In this document: piece after piece, positions 41,889 through 49,937 of the stretch
How the letters are laid out: the number at the start of each line of letters is the position of its first letter
Position numbering within the stretch: the stretch's first letter is position 1
NCBI GenBank assembly: GCA_027069135.1
Contig: JALXFE010000182.1
Location: forward strand, 1-64,000
Direction of reading: 5' to 3'
From: Thermoanaerobaculia bacterium
Lineage (GTDB): Bacteria; Acidobacteriota; Thermoanaerobaculia; Multivoradales; JAHZIX01
DNA: 64,000 nt
Position numbers and translations under genes: made by a program
The notes under the pieces: model-generated
Told to the model about the DNA's origin: nothing
Databases searched by the model: none
Seen by the model: the letters and a program-made list of their open reading frames with translations, nothing else

Positions 41889-43208
41889 CTAGGGTGCGGG
41901 ACGGGTGACGAGCCAGGGAATCGCACTCGGTAGAAGGTTGTCGAAGCCGTGGGCGAAGGAGGTAGCTCCGGCCATCGAATCGACGCCGGGAGCGAATCTC
42001 ATCGTGCAGCCTCCCCAGGTCATATGGTCCGCCCGGGTACCGAGGGATGCGCCCAGGACTCTAAAGCCCTCCGGATCTTCGTCCGGATGGGGAAACGGGT
42101 TTGGAGCGATGCCACTCCAGCGACCCCGGCCCCGTTTGTCCGAGATCAGAATCTGAGGCAATGCCAGCGGGTCCGGTCGCTTGTAGATGGGGCGCGGCGA
42201 TAGGACGTTCTGGCGCACCGCCATGATCTGGTGAACCCGGTTGGGAATCAGATTGCGGGCGAACATCGTAAACTCTGCCGCAGTAAATGCGCCGACCTCC
42301 GCGTTCCAATCCTGTAGCCGGATCAGCAACCAGGCGTCGGTGCGCATCCACTCCCCGAGGGTGATGGGATCTTCGCGAAAGAAGTCCAGCGAGTCCTCTC
42401 CTTCACATCCGTTCGGTGGGCAGTCGGTGCCGCTTTGGGTCCTGGGGACGAAAGGTGCTCCGGTATCGATGTCGAAGGCGACGCCGTCACCCTGAAAACC
42501 GAGGGTCGGGCTCAGGTGTACGGGATAGCTCGGCCGTTTGTAGGTGAACCGCTGCGATTCGGTGGGGAAGACCTCCGGGCACGGGAATCCTCCGGAAAGA
42601 GGAAAGCTATTCAAGTTGTAGTCGCTCAGGCCTTCCATGGGGACTCGCGGTCCGCCGCCGAAGTCGCCTTCCGGAGGCCCGAAGGATTGAGTGTAGACCA
42701 CCAGATCGAGGTCCGGACTACCGGGGGAGAGATCCAACTCACGGACGATGCTGTAGGGCGCCCCAAAGGGGTTACGAAAGTCTTCGCGACCGTTGGCATC
42801 CAAGGGCGGAACGGTATTCTTCGACACGATTGCGCTGCCGATGGTCGGAATGACCTGTCCGGAAGCCGTTTGTCGGAGCACGACGCCGTTGGCGATGATG
42901 AAGTCGCCGTTCTCGTCCGCCATATTGGAAGGGGGCCAGAGGGGCCCCTGTGTCGTCGTGATCATTCGTACAAGGATGGAGCGGCGGCGGTGGGAGCCGT
43001 CTCGATCTTTTTGAAGAGAGGGCTCGAGGAGCTCGCTGAAGAACGGGTCCTCGAGCTGTTGTTTCTCTTCCTCCGAAGCCAAGATCGTCAACCCGGCCTT
43101 CTGCGCCCGCTGCCAGGCCGGTTTGAGTTCGGAGGGCTCGAGGCCGGACGAGGGGGGCGCGAAGATCAGCGTCGACAAGAGAAAGAGACAGGCAAAATAG
43201 CATCGCAT
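41889..43208 (-). CDS. Secreted protein of unknown function next to the UnbV protein
   Basis: A 439-residue exported protein. Residues 1-22 are a signal peptide (MRCYFACLFLLSTLIFA). The mature part is Pro- and Asp-rich without obvious repeats. A stretch with GCEGEDSLDFFREDP and WMRTDAWLLIRLQDWNAE and a Cys-containing C-terminus (WGGCTMRF) stand out. No family is recognised. ATG 43208 is supported by AGGAG upstream. It lies 58 bp downstream of the FG-GAP/UnbV gene on the same strand, so the two are probably an operon and act together outside the cell. Confidence 0.7.
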   Translation of the reverse strand: MRCYFACLFLLSTLIFAPPSSGLEPSELKPAWQRAQKAGLTILASEEEKQQLEDPFFSELLEPSLQKDRDGSHRRRSILVRMITTTQGPLWPPSNMADENGDFIIANGVVLRQTASGQVIPTIGSAIVSKNTVPPLDANGREDFRNPFGAPYSIVRELDLSPGSPDLDLVVYTQSFGPPEGDFGGGPRVPMEGLSDYNLNSFPLSGGFPCPEVFPTESQRFTYKRPSYPVHLSPTLGFQGDGVAFDIDTGAPFVPRTQSGTDCPPNGCEGEDSLDFFREDPITLGEWMRTDAWLLIRLQDWNAEVGAFTAAEFTMFARNLIPNRVHQIMAVRQNVLSPRPIYKRPDPLALPQILISDKRGRGRWSGIAPNPFPHPDEDPEGFRVLGASLGTRADHMTWGGCTMRFAPGVDSMAGATSFAHGFDNLLPSAIPWLVTRPAP

Positions 43209-43266
43209 GGGTTGTTCTCCTATGGAAGAGTTTCGATCGAAGGGCGGGGTCGAATACGATTCGCCA

Positions 43267-45375
43267 CTAGCGGCGCCGATGATGGAAGTAGGCTCGCACC
43301 GAGCTGAATAGAAAACGGAACGCGTCGTGAGAATCGAGAGCTCCCGCCGCTCGAAGCTCGTGAACGGAGTGACGAACACAGCCGAGGTATTGGCGGAAGC
43401 CGCCGGGGTAGTCGTCGGCGTAGCTGCAGGGGATCTCGGGGAATACCAAGCGCTCTCCGGCACGAACGAAGTAGAGTCGGTTGCGGGTTCCCCCCGGCCA
43501 AAGGACATCGACGGTTCCGTAACGTTCTCTGCCAAGGCCGAAGTTCACCGCCAGACTGTCTTGGGACGCATAGCTCGAGCCGCCGAGAACGGGAAAGGTT
43601 TGACTCTTGCCGCGCCGGGTCTCGAGGTTGACGATGGCACCGATGCCATCGCGATTGACGGTTCCCCGGCTCGTGATGCCCACGGAGCCGAGGGTCCGGA
43701 CCTCGAGTCCCCGGTTGCGATTTCCGGTGTTGATCTCCACTGCCAAGGAGCCGTTATCCATCTCGAAGCCCTTCCAGATGAAGACCTCGGGATTCGGCGT
43801 CGGAAAGTGAGACTCGAAGAATCGTGCCTCCTCGTCCAAAGGCCCGCCGTAGGTCACAGCATGCTGCTCTAGGGGCAGGTCGGAGGGAATGTCGAAATGG
43901 GAGACCGAGACGATGTCTACAAAGCCGTCGCCGTTGAGGTCGCCGACGGCGGCACCCTGGATCTTTCGACGCGCGTGGTCCGCAGACTCGCTAAAGACTT
44001 CGTCGTCGTATTCAAAGCTCGCGGAGCAACCCTCATTGCTTAAGAGAACGCCGGGGTTGGAGGCGTCCACGAACCAGCCGGGGTCGAAACCGCCGAAATA
44101 GACGATGTCCGTGTCGCCGTCGAGGTCGTAGTCGAGAGCGGAGGTGCTCCAGCCGAAGACGCTGGCCGCGAGCTCGCCCGGGCCGGGGTTCAGGAAGCTG
44201 CCATCTCCCTGCTGCAAATACCATTGGCTGGCGAGGTCCCCGTTGGCGGTCGGCCGACCCACCCGGAGCTTGGCACTGGCATAGTCGCCGACGTTGGTGG
44301 CGAAGAAGTCGAGGCGCCGATCGCAATTCCAATCGCCGAAGGCAGCGCCCATCCAGGAGCCCGGTCGCTGCAGCGAGCGCTCCACCGTCACGTCGGTAAA
44401 GTGGCCGGTGCCGTCGTTCTCGAAGAGGTGAAAGAATCCGACCGGAAAACCACCGTACTGCGGTAGGGGGTTGGCCCCCTGGTCGTCCGCGACGAAGATG
44501 TCGGCATCACCATCGCTGTCGTAGTCGACCATGGAGATGACCCAGGACAGGCCCGCGGCTCCCGCCGCTTCCGGGGGGAACCCGGCGTGGTTGAGCAAAC
44601 CCGCCGGGCCCGCCACCTCGGAGAAGGTATTACCCCCCTGGTTCCGATAGAGCTGGTTGTGTTCGTTGAAGGCGAAGGGCACGACGAGAGCCAGGACATT
44701 ATTCCAATCCGTGTGGGTATTGGCCACGGCGATATCGAGAAGACCGTCATTGTCGATATCTCCCATGGCACAGGACGAGGTTGAGTGAACCCCGCCATCC
44801 ACCCCGGCCTGCACCGTGATGTCGTTGAAGATTCCACCGCCCTGATTTTCAAAGAGACGGTTGGAGTCGATCCCGCCCAAGACCATCAGATCGTGGTCGC
44901 CGTCGTTGTCGATGTCGCCGAAGCAAACGCCGGTGGAATCCTGGTCGGTCGCCTCGACACCGGCTTGGAGGGCAACATCCTGAAAGGTGAGATGTCCCGT
45001 CTCTCGAAGCTGGTTGGAAAACAAGCTGTTCGGGGCCCCGGGACCGTTCGTGACGTAGATGTCGAGATCCCCATCCCGGTCGTAGTCGAAGATCGCGACC
45101 CCCGGAGCACCATGAGCTTTGTGGGGACCGAAGGGAAAATCTCGCGACAGGACGAACTCCGGTTGACTGCGGATTTGATCGAGGACCGCCTTGCGTGGAG
45201 AGGGTACCCGCTCGTAATCGAGGCCGGAGGCCGGATCCTGTGTGAGGTCGTGATACCGAACCTCATCATCGGCTACCGCCGCGCTCGATGATGCGAGGGC
45301 GAGAGCCCCCACCGTCGCCACGATCGCCGCGGCGCGGGCAAAAGAGAAATAATTTGCGGATTGCGACTGCTTCAC
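43267..45375 (-). CDS. Secreted FG-GAP/VCBS repeat protein with ASPIC/UnbV domain
   Basis: A 702-residue CRTAC1-like protein. A signal peptide (about 1-33, ending AAVA) is followed by at least seven FG-GAP-type calcium-binding repeats (FDYDRDGDLDIYVTNG, GDIDNDGDHDLMVLG, DYDLDGDTDIVYFGG and others), forming a beta-propeller. The C-terminal ASPIC/UnbV domain is seen in RDGIGAIVNLETRRGK, SQDSLAVNFGLG and VDVLWPGGTRN. GTG 45375 was chosen because AAGGAGG lies 8 bp upstream; earlier ATG codons add a charged stretch before the signal peptide. It is a likely surface or periplasmic binding protein, with no enzyme activity established for the family. Confidence 0.9.
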   Translation of the reverse strand: MKQSQSANYFSFARAAAIVATVGALALASSSAAVADDEVRYHDLTQDPASGLDYERVPSPRKAVLDQIRSQPEFVLSRDFPFGPHKAHGAPGVAIFDYDRDGDLDIYVTNGPGAPNSLFSNQLRETGHLTFQDVALQAGVEATDQDSTGVCFGDIDNDGDHDLMVLGGIDSNRLFENQGGGIFNDITVQAGVDGGVHSTSSCAMGDIDNDGLLDIAVANTHTDWNNVLALVVPFAFNEHNQLYRNQGGNTFSEVAGPAGLLNHAGFPPEAAGAAGLSWVISMVDYDSDGDADIFVADDQGANPLPQYGGFPVGFFHLFENDGTGHFTDVTVERSLQRPGSWMGAAFGDWNCDRRLDFFATNVGDYASAKLRVGRPTANGDLASQWYLQQGDGSFLNPGPGELAASVFGWSTSALDYDLDGDTDIVYFGGFDPGWFVDASNPGVLLSNEGCSASFEYDDEVFSESADHARRKIQGAAVGDLNGDGFVDIVSVSHFDIPSDLPLEQHAVTYGGPLDEEARFFESHFPTPNPEVFIWKGFEMDNGSLAVEINTGNRNRGLEVRTLGSVGITSRGTVNRDGIGAIVNLETRRGKSQTFPVLGGSSYASQDSLAVNFGLGRERYGTVDVLWPGGTRNRLYFVRAGERLVFPEIPCSYADDYPGGFRQYLGCVRHSVHELRAAGALDSHDAFRFLFSSVRAYFHHRRR

Positions 45376-45710
45376 GGTTCTTGCCTCCTTGAGTTTCCGG
45401 TGAGATTTCCGGCCAAGTACCATTTTTGGACGTTCTTCACTGAGGGGAGTCTGCCGGTTGCGTGAGACGTGAGCCATGGATCCGCCGGACCAAAGAAGAT
45501 CCCAAAGCCGGTGCAAAACGATCCATGCCGACGGCCGACCAGAATCGATCAAGGCTCGAAGGATAGGGGTTCTCTCGAGTTTTTTTGAAAATGATCAGGA
45601 ACGATCCGGGCCTTTCGGCTCTAAGGAGGAGGGTTTCGCAGACCGAGCTATACACTATAGTTGCGCGGTTGGCTATATTTTGATCGACCGCTGAGGAGAG
45701 GATCATCACC
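45376..45710. promoter_or_regulatory. 335-bp divergent promoter region
   Basis: This gap separates the UnbV gene (-) from the nitrilase gene (+). CTATACACTATAG (45648-45660) is a 13-nt palindrome suited to a small dimeric repressor. TATATT at 45674-45679 could be a -10 for the nitrilase gene, with no good -35. GAGGAG lies before ATG 45711. No gene is supported here. Confidence 0.4.
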
Positions 45711-46715
45711 ATGAGCATCGAGGGCCGTCTTCGCTATTCCGCCGCTGCTTGTCAGGTCGATTTTTCAAATCCGAAGGATCGTCGTGGCATCAAGCCCCAC
45801 GTCGACCGTATGCTGACGATGATCGATCACGCGGTGACGGGTTATGGGCCTTTTCTTCCCGTCAAGTTGGTGGTGTTTCCCGAATTTGCTCACGCCGCAC
45901 CGATCTACCCGACGCTCGAAGAGCTTTACGAGAAGTTGGCGATTCCCATTCCCAACGAGCACACGGAGCGCTATATCGAGAAAGCTCGGGAGTACGATAT
46001 CTATATCCAAACCGGTTCTTTTTTGGAGCGCGATGATCGCTATGGCCGCGTGGTGTTCAATACCACCTGTCTGATCGGCCCCGAGGGTATCGTGACCAAG
46101 TACCGTAAGGTGAACACCTGGATTCCCTGGGAGGTGCACGCCAGTCCCCACGACCTTCCGGATTACCGGGAGGAGATCTATCCCGTCGCCCGCACTCCGA
46201 TAGGAAATCTTGGGGTCGCGGTCTGCTATGACTGGCTCTTTCCGGAGACCCTACGCCAGCTCACCGCCAACGGGGCCGAAGTCTTGATCCGGATCTCCGC
46301 CTATATGGATCCCTGGGGTGCTACCCGGCCCATGGATTGGTGGACGGTGGTGAATCGCTGCCGGGCGCTCGAAAACCTGACCTATGTGGTGGCCTCGAAT
46401 CAGGCGGCCAGCCTGTCCCATTATCCGCCGTTCTCGTGGCCCGGCGGCAGCATGGTGGTCGATTTCGAAGGTCGTATTCTTGCCCAGGCCGATCCCGGAC
46501 CGGGCGAGAAGATCCTCGTCGCTCCGATCGATATCGACGCCTTGCGCCACGAGCGCCGAACGCGGCGCGGCCACCAGACCCTCGCCCATCTGCGCACGGA
46601 GACGTATCCGATGTATGGCCGGGGTTTCTACCCCTCGCGACGGGGGGGCCAAGGTCTGAGCGTCGAAGGGATCGACGAGGCCATCGCCGAGGCCAAGAGC
46701 AACCTGGATTACTGA
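45711..46715 (+). CDS. Nitrilase-superfamily carbon-nitrogen hydrolase
   Basis: A 334-residue cytoplasmic hydrolase with the Glu-Lys-Cys triad: Glu58 (VVFPEFAH), Lys133 (KYRKVN) and Cys172 (GVAVCYDWLFPE). It hydrolyses an amide or nitrile. The sequence GVAVCYDWLFPETLRQLT fits aliphatic amidase or N-carbamoyl amidohydrolase-like branches rather than plant-type nitrilases, but the substrate is not deducible. GAGGAG precedes ATG 45711. The YdcF-like gene follows after 27 bp in the same direction. Confidence 0.92.
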   Translation: MSIEGRLRYSAAACQVDFSNPKDRRGIKPHVDRMLTMIDHAVTGYGPFLPVKLVVFPEFAHAAPIYPTLEELYEKLAIPIPNEHTERYIEKAREYDIYIQTGSFLERDDRYGRVVFNTTCLIGPEGIVTKYRKVNTWIPWEVHASPHDLPDYREEIYPVARTPIGNLGVAVCYDWLFPETLRQLTANGAEVLIRISAYMDPWGATRPMDWWTVVNRCRALENLTYVVASNQAASLSHYPPFSWPGGSMVVDFEGRILAQADPGPGEKILVAPIDIDALRHERRTRRGHQTLAHLRTETYPMYGRGFYPSRRGGQGLSVEGIDEAIAEAKSNLDY

Positions 46716-46742
46716 GACTCTGCCGACCGAGGTTTTCTCAAG

Positions 46743-47516
46743 ATGGCCACTGGTACTCGTCGCGTTCTGTGGTGGGGTGGAGCTTGGAAAGCTCTTCTTC
46801 TTCCTCCTACCGGTCTGATCTGGCCGGCGCTGATCGGTTTTGGTTGGATGCTCGCGGGTTCACCAAACCTGGGCTTCGGGCTCCTCATGCTCAGTTTCGT
46901 AGCGCTCGTCGTCATGTCAATGCCGGGGACCCACCGTTGGCTGGGTCGGCGGCTCGATCTCTACGCACCCCTCGATCCCGGGGCCCAGCGACCGATGGAG
47001 AAGAGCGCCATCGTGGTCCTCGACGCGGGGCGTCGTCTCGACGCCCGGGAGTACGGAGGGGATTCGATCAAACCGCGGACCTTGGAACGGCTGCGTTACA
47101 GCGCCTGGCTTTACCATCATTGGCACCTCCCGGTGCTGGTCAGCGGCAACGGGGCCGGCAAGCTCATGGCCGAAGTTTTGGACTCATCCTTCGGCGTCCC
47201 GGAAGTTTGGATGGAGGTCGAGAGCCGCAATACCCATGAAAGTGCGATCCACTCTTCCGAGGTCCTGCGCCGTCGTGGTATCGAGCATATGTATCTGGTG
47301 ACCCATTTCTGGCATATGCCCCGTGCTATAGGTGCCTTTCGGGACACGGAATTGACGGTGACTCCGGCTCCCATGGGGCTCTTTGCGGCCGATGGGCGTG
47401 AGACCGGCTGGGGTTCCCTGATTCCCCGCATCTCCGCTCTCGAAGGGAGCCATTGCGCCGTTCACGAATTGATTGGGCTGAGCTGGTATCTGCTGTGGTA
47501 CCGACATCGCCCGTAA
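46743..47516 (+). CDS. YdcF/ElyC-like membrane protein (DUF218)
   Basis: A 257-residue protein with two N-terminal membrane segments (about 15-60) and a DUF218 domain. Recognisable blocks are SAIVVLDAGRRLDAREYGGDS, RLRYSAWLYH, LPVLVSGNGAGKLMAE, VESRNTHESAIHSSEVL and YLVTHFWHMPRAIGAFR. The usual first GGG is AGR here. Relatives act in cell envelope homeostasis. It lies 27 bp after the nitrilase gene and may be co-transcribed with it. Confidence 0.85.
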   Translation: MATGTRRVLWWGGAWKALLLPPTGLIWPALIGFGWMLAGSPNLGFGLLMLSFVALVVMSMPGTHRWLGRRLDLYAPLDPGAQRPMEKSAIVVLDAGRRLDAREYGGDSIKPRTLERLRYSAWLYHHWHLPVLVSGNGAGKLMAEVLDSSFGVPEVWMEVESRNTHESAIHSSEVLRRRGIEHMYLVTHFWHMPRAIGAFRDTELTVTPAPMGLFAADGRETGWGSLIPRISALEGSHCAVHELIGLSWYLLWYRHRP

Positions 47517-47573
47517 TCCGTCGGCGGCTACCACCGGAGGGCCACCGCCAGATCCGGAGATTCTCGCGCGCTG

Positions 47574-47738
47574 CTAGGGTCCCGATTGACAAATTCATCG
47601 CATGAATACGCGGCCCTTTCGGCCTCTAGCTGCGTTGTTCCTCCGCGTAATAGCTCTGCTATTACCTGTCCTCACGCCTTACCAGAGTCCCGAAATGCCT
47701 CGCGATTTCTCACGCGAACTAGCCAATCGGGACACTAG
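47574..47738. mobile_element. 165-bp MITE-like element with 15-bp terminal inverted repeats
   Basis: CTAGGGTCCCGATTG (47574-47588) is matched at the other end by CAATCGGGACACTAG (47724-47738), 14 of 15 pairs, and the similarity continues inward imperfectly. Inside are two hairpins: GGCC-CTTTC-GGCC (47612-47624) and GTAATAGC-TCT-GCTATTAC (47647-47665). There is no transposase gene. The right end supplies the TAG stop of the minus-strand DinB-like gene. It could be a non-autonomous mobile element or a structured repeat family. Confidence 0.6.
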
Positions 47739-48298
47739 TCTCCCTTTGGCGCTCCGCCAGCGCGGGTGGTTTCCGAGAGCCGTTCCTGGACCGGCGGGTA
47801 TCCGAGGAAGGTTCTCAGGAAACCGATTTGTCCCACGTGGTAGGCCTCGTGGAATGCTAGGAAGGTCAGGACCCCGCGCAGGGTGTCCTCGGTGGTGGGA
47901 AACGGATGCTGGGGGATGGGGGTGAGAAGGCGATCCTCGGAGAGGGTCCCTAGGGCCTTGCGAAACGTAGGGGTGAGCTCGTTCCAGGCGACCAGCAGCT
48001 CTTCGATGGGAGGATAGCCTTCGCCGTCGGTGGCACTCAGCCCACCGCCAAATTGCTGACGCCAACGCTCGGCCTCTAATGAGGGTTCCCCGATCATGTC
48101 CAGGGCCGTGTGGCGGCCGGCGATCAGGTGCCCCGTCAGGAAGGAGATCGAGCTGCCCTCCGGGTGCGGGCGTCGCAGCGCAGCTTCGTTCGTGAGGTCG
48201 CCCAACGAGACCCGAACCATGCGGGACCCTAGATCAAAAACCTGAGCGATCGGCAAGGCCAGCGGTGCGAAGGTCGAGGCCGGAGTTGTTTCTTTCAT
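47735..48298 (-). CDS. DinB-family protein
   Basis: A 187-residue DinB-like helical-bundle protein: FDLGSRMVRVSLGDLTNEAALRRPHPEGSSISFLTGHL at the start and LTFLAFHEAYHVGQIGFLR near the end, giving the His ligands of the family (GHL, FHEAYH). The last 12 or so residues and the stop codon lie at the edge of the inverted-repeat element, so the C-terminus may have been altered by its insertion. The gene is followed upstream by MmcQ- and TfoX-like genes on the same strand, probably one operon. Confidence 0.87.
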   Translation of the reverse strand: MKETTPASTFAPLALPIAQVFDLGSRMVRVSLGDLTNEAALRRPHPEGSSISFLTGHLIAGRHTALDMIGEPSLEAERWRQQFGGGLSATDGEGYPPIEELLVAWNELTPTFRKALGTLSEDRLLTPIPQHPFPTTEDTLRGVLTFLAFHEAYHVGQIGFLRTFLGYPPVQERLSETTRAGGAPKGD

Positions 48299-48310
48299 GA
48301 TCCGCTGTCC

Positions 48311-48664
48311 TCAGTCGTCGAGCTCCCGCTGAGCTTTCTTCGGCAGCTTTGCCCGAACGAGATCGTAGGAGCCGTCGATCAGGGAGAGGACGAGATCCTC
48401 CGGCACCGTGCCGTCGAGGTCGATCATGCTCCAATACTTCTTGTTCATGTGGTAGGCGCCCCGGATCGATGGAAATTGGGCCCGCAGTTGCGTGGAGAGG
48501 TCGGGATCACATTTTAGGCTGATCCGCAGCGGGTCTGTATTCCAGGCCACCAGGGCGTACATCTTTCCGGCGACCTTGAAGACCAGGGTGTCCGGGCTGA
48601 AAGGCATCTCCTTGGTCGAACCCTTCTTGGCCAGCAAATACTCTTCGAGGGGGACTAATTCCAT
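48311..48664 (-). CDS. MmcQ/YjbR-like protein
   Basis: A 117-residue protein of the MmcQ/YjbR (CyaY-like DNA-binding fold) family: TKEMPFSPDTLVFKVAGKMYALVAW, LSLKCDP-like LRISLKCDPDL and GAYHMNKKYWSMIDLDGTVPEDLVLSLIDGSYDLVRAKLP. These are the standard blocks and the length is normal. The start is uncertain between ATG 48664 and ATG 48685, which overlaps the stop of the gene upstream. Function of the family is unclear. Confidence 0.88.
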   Translation of the reverse strand: MELVPLEEYLLAKKGSTKEMPFSPDTLVFKVAGKMYALVAWNTDPLRISLKCDPDLSTQLRAQFPSIRGAYHMNKKYWSMIDLDGTVPEDLVLSLIDGSYDLVRAKLPKKAQRELDD

Positions 48665-48677
48665 CGCCCCGGTACCT

Positions 48678-49007
48678 CTAGCCATCGACTTCGGCAGCAA
48701 CCGCGGCGAGGGCCTTCTCGGCGAGATCCGGCCAGACGTCCCCGCGAGAGAAGGGGATCTGATACCAGCCCTTCATGGGGGGCTTGTTCTTGAAGGGGTC
48801 GAGATAGCTCCAGTCCTCGACGCCGTCGTCCCCGGGATCGTAGTCGTGGCCGAGCTTGAAGACCATCTGCTCCTTGCGATAGAACGCGAAGACTTTTCCT
48901 TTGTATTTGATACCCGGGCGAGACATCATCTTACCCTGGGTGACGGAGTCTCGGCTGCCCTCCATCTGGGCAGCAATCTTCCGGTAGAGGGCTTCTTCGT
49001 CGTCCAT
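48678..49007 (-). CDS. TfoX-N-like small protein
   Basis: A 109-residue protein. GKMMSRPGIKYKGKVFAFYRKEQMVFKL resembles the N-terminal TfoX domain, and the end WYQIPFSRGDVWPDLAEKALAAV recalls YdhG/TfoX-like small proteins. ATG 49007 has AGGAG upstream; an ATG 13 codons earlier lacks one. Its stop overlaps the possible early start of the MmcQ-like gene. Function unknown; no competence genes are near. Confidence 0.78.
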   Translation of the reverse strand: MDDEEALYRKIAAQMEGSRDSVTQGKMMSRPGIKYKGKVFAFYRKEQMVFKLGHDYDPGDDGVEDWSYLDPFKNKPPMKGWYQIPFSRGDVWPDLAEKALAAVAAEVDG

Positions 49008-49135
49008 ACGGTCTCCTGAAGCATCGTTATTAAGAGGTTCATCCATAGCCCGTTATCGTAGCCGGAGCGCGCTGGCCTCGTCAACGCCCGCCTCGGGACT
49101 CGGAGGGGTGTTATAGGTGGTCTGGCTTATTTTTC

Positions 49136-49165
49136 TTGACATATTTACGAAAACTTAGGTACTTT
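49136..49165 (+). promoter_or_regulatory. Candidate sigma-70 promoter of the DUF2461 gene
   Basis: TTGACA (49136-49141) is a consensus -35, followed after 18 bp by TACTTT (49160-49165) as a weak -10, in an AT-rich stretch unlike its surroundings. It is 47 bp upstream of the GTG start. Confidence 0.5.
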
Positions 49166-49211
49166 TTCGGCTGCCGGAGCACAAGAACCAAGATATGAAC
49201 GGAGGGATAAG

Positions 49212-49922
49212 GTGACGGATTCATTTCAGGGCTTTCCGCCTCAAGGTATCGAGTTTCTGGCCGGCCTTGCCAAGGACAACAGCAAGAAGTATTTCGACGC
49301 CCATCGCAAGAGCTACGACGGAGCCCTGATCGATCCGGCGAAGGCTTTCGTCTCGAGCCTCGGGCGGGAGCTCTCGAAGACCGTCGGCCGTAGCGTCCAT
49401 GCCGAGCCGAGGGTGAACGGTTCGATTTTCCGCATGAATCGGGACCTTCGCTTTTCCGCCGACAAGACTCCCTATAAGACTCATCTGGACTTTATTTTCT
49501 GGGAGGGTCAAGGCAAGAGCCGGGGTTGCCCGGCTTTCTATCTGCGCGTGGCCCCCGGAGAGACCATTCTCGGCGCGGGGATGATGGGCTTTCGCCCGAG
49601 CAAGCTCGGAGCGTTTCGTGAGGCCGTGGCCGATGGCGGCAGCGGTGCCTCGTTGGAAGCGGCGATCGCCCAGGCCACTGCCCAGGCCGGCGGTGCCGAC
49701 GCGGTGGAATTACGAGGCAGCGGCTACAAAAAGGTACCCCGGGGGTATAAGGAAGATCATCCCCGGGCCGAGCTCCTGAAGCACAAAGGCATTCATCTGC
49801 AGTACCGGGACCACACCCCGCCGGCAGAGCAAGAGGGCCCAGAGTTCGTGGAGTGGTGCTGCGAGCGATACTCCCGCCTGGATCCCCTCCAGCGTTGGCT
49901 GGTCGAGACCTTTGATTTCTAA
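49212..49922 (+). CDS. DUF2461 (TIGR02453-type) protein
   Basis: A 236-residue protein. The N-terminal FPPQGIEFLAGLAKDNSKKYFDAHRKSYD, the middle IFRMNRDLRFSADKTPYKTHLDF and the C-terminal part with AELLKHKGIHL are the blocks of the DUF2461/TIGR02453 family, whose role is unknown. GTG 49212 has GGAGGG upstream and a TTGACA promoter. It ends 15 bp before the convergent outer-membrane barrel gene. Confidence 0.93.
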   Translation: MTDSFQGFPPQGIEFLAGLAKDNSKKYFDAHRKSYDGALIDPAKAFVSSLGRELSKTVGRSVHAEPRVNGSIFRMNRDLRFSADKTPYKTHLDFIFWEGQGKSRGCPAFYLRVAPGETILGAGMMGFRPSKLGAFREAVADGGSGASLEAAIAQATAQAGGADAVELRGSGYKKVPRGYKEDHPRAELLKHKGIHLQYRDHTPPAEQEGPEFVEWCCERYSRLDPLQRWLVETFDF

Positions 49923-49937
49923 GAAGGGATCGCCCCG

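Noticed and set aside
47602-47925. 107-codon plus-strand frame starting in the inverted-repeat element
   Set aside because: It crosses the element boundary and the antisense of the DinB-like gene and has no ribosome-binding site.
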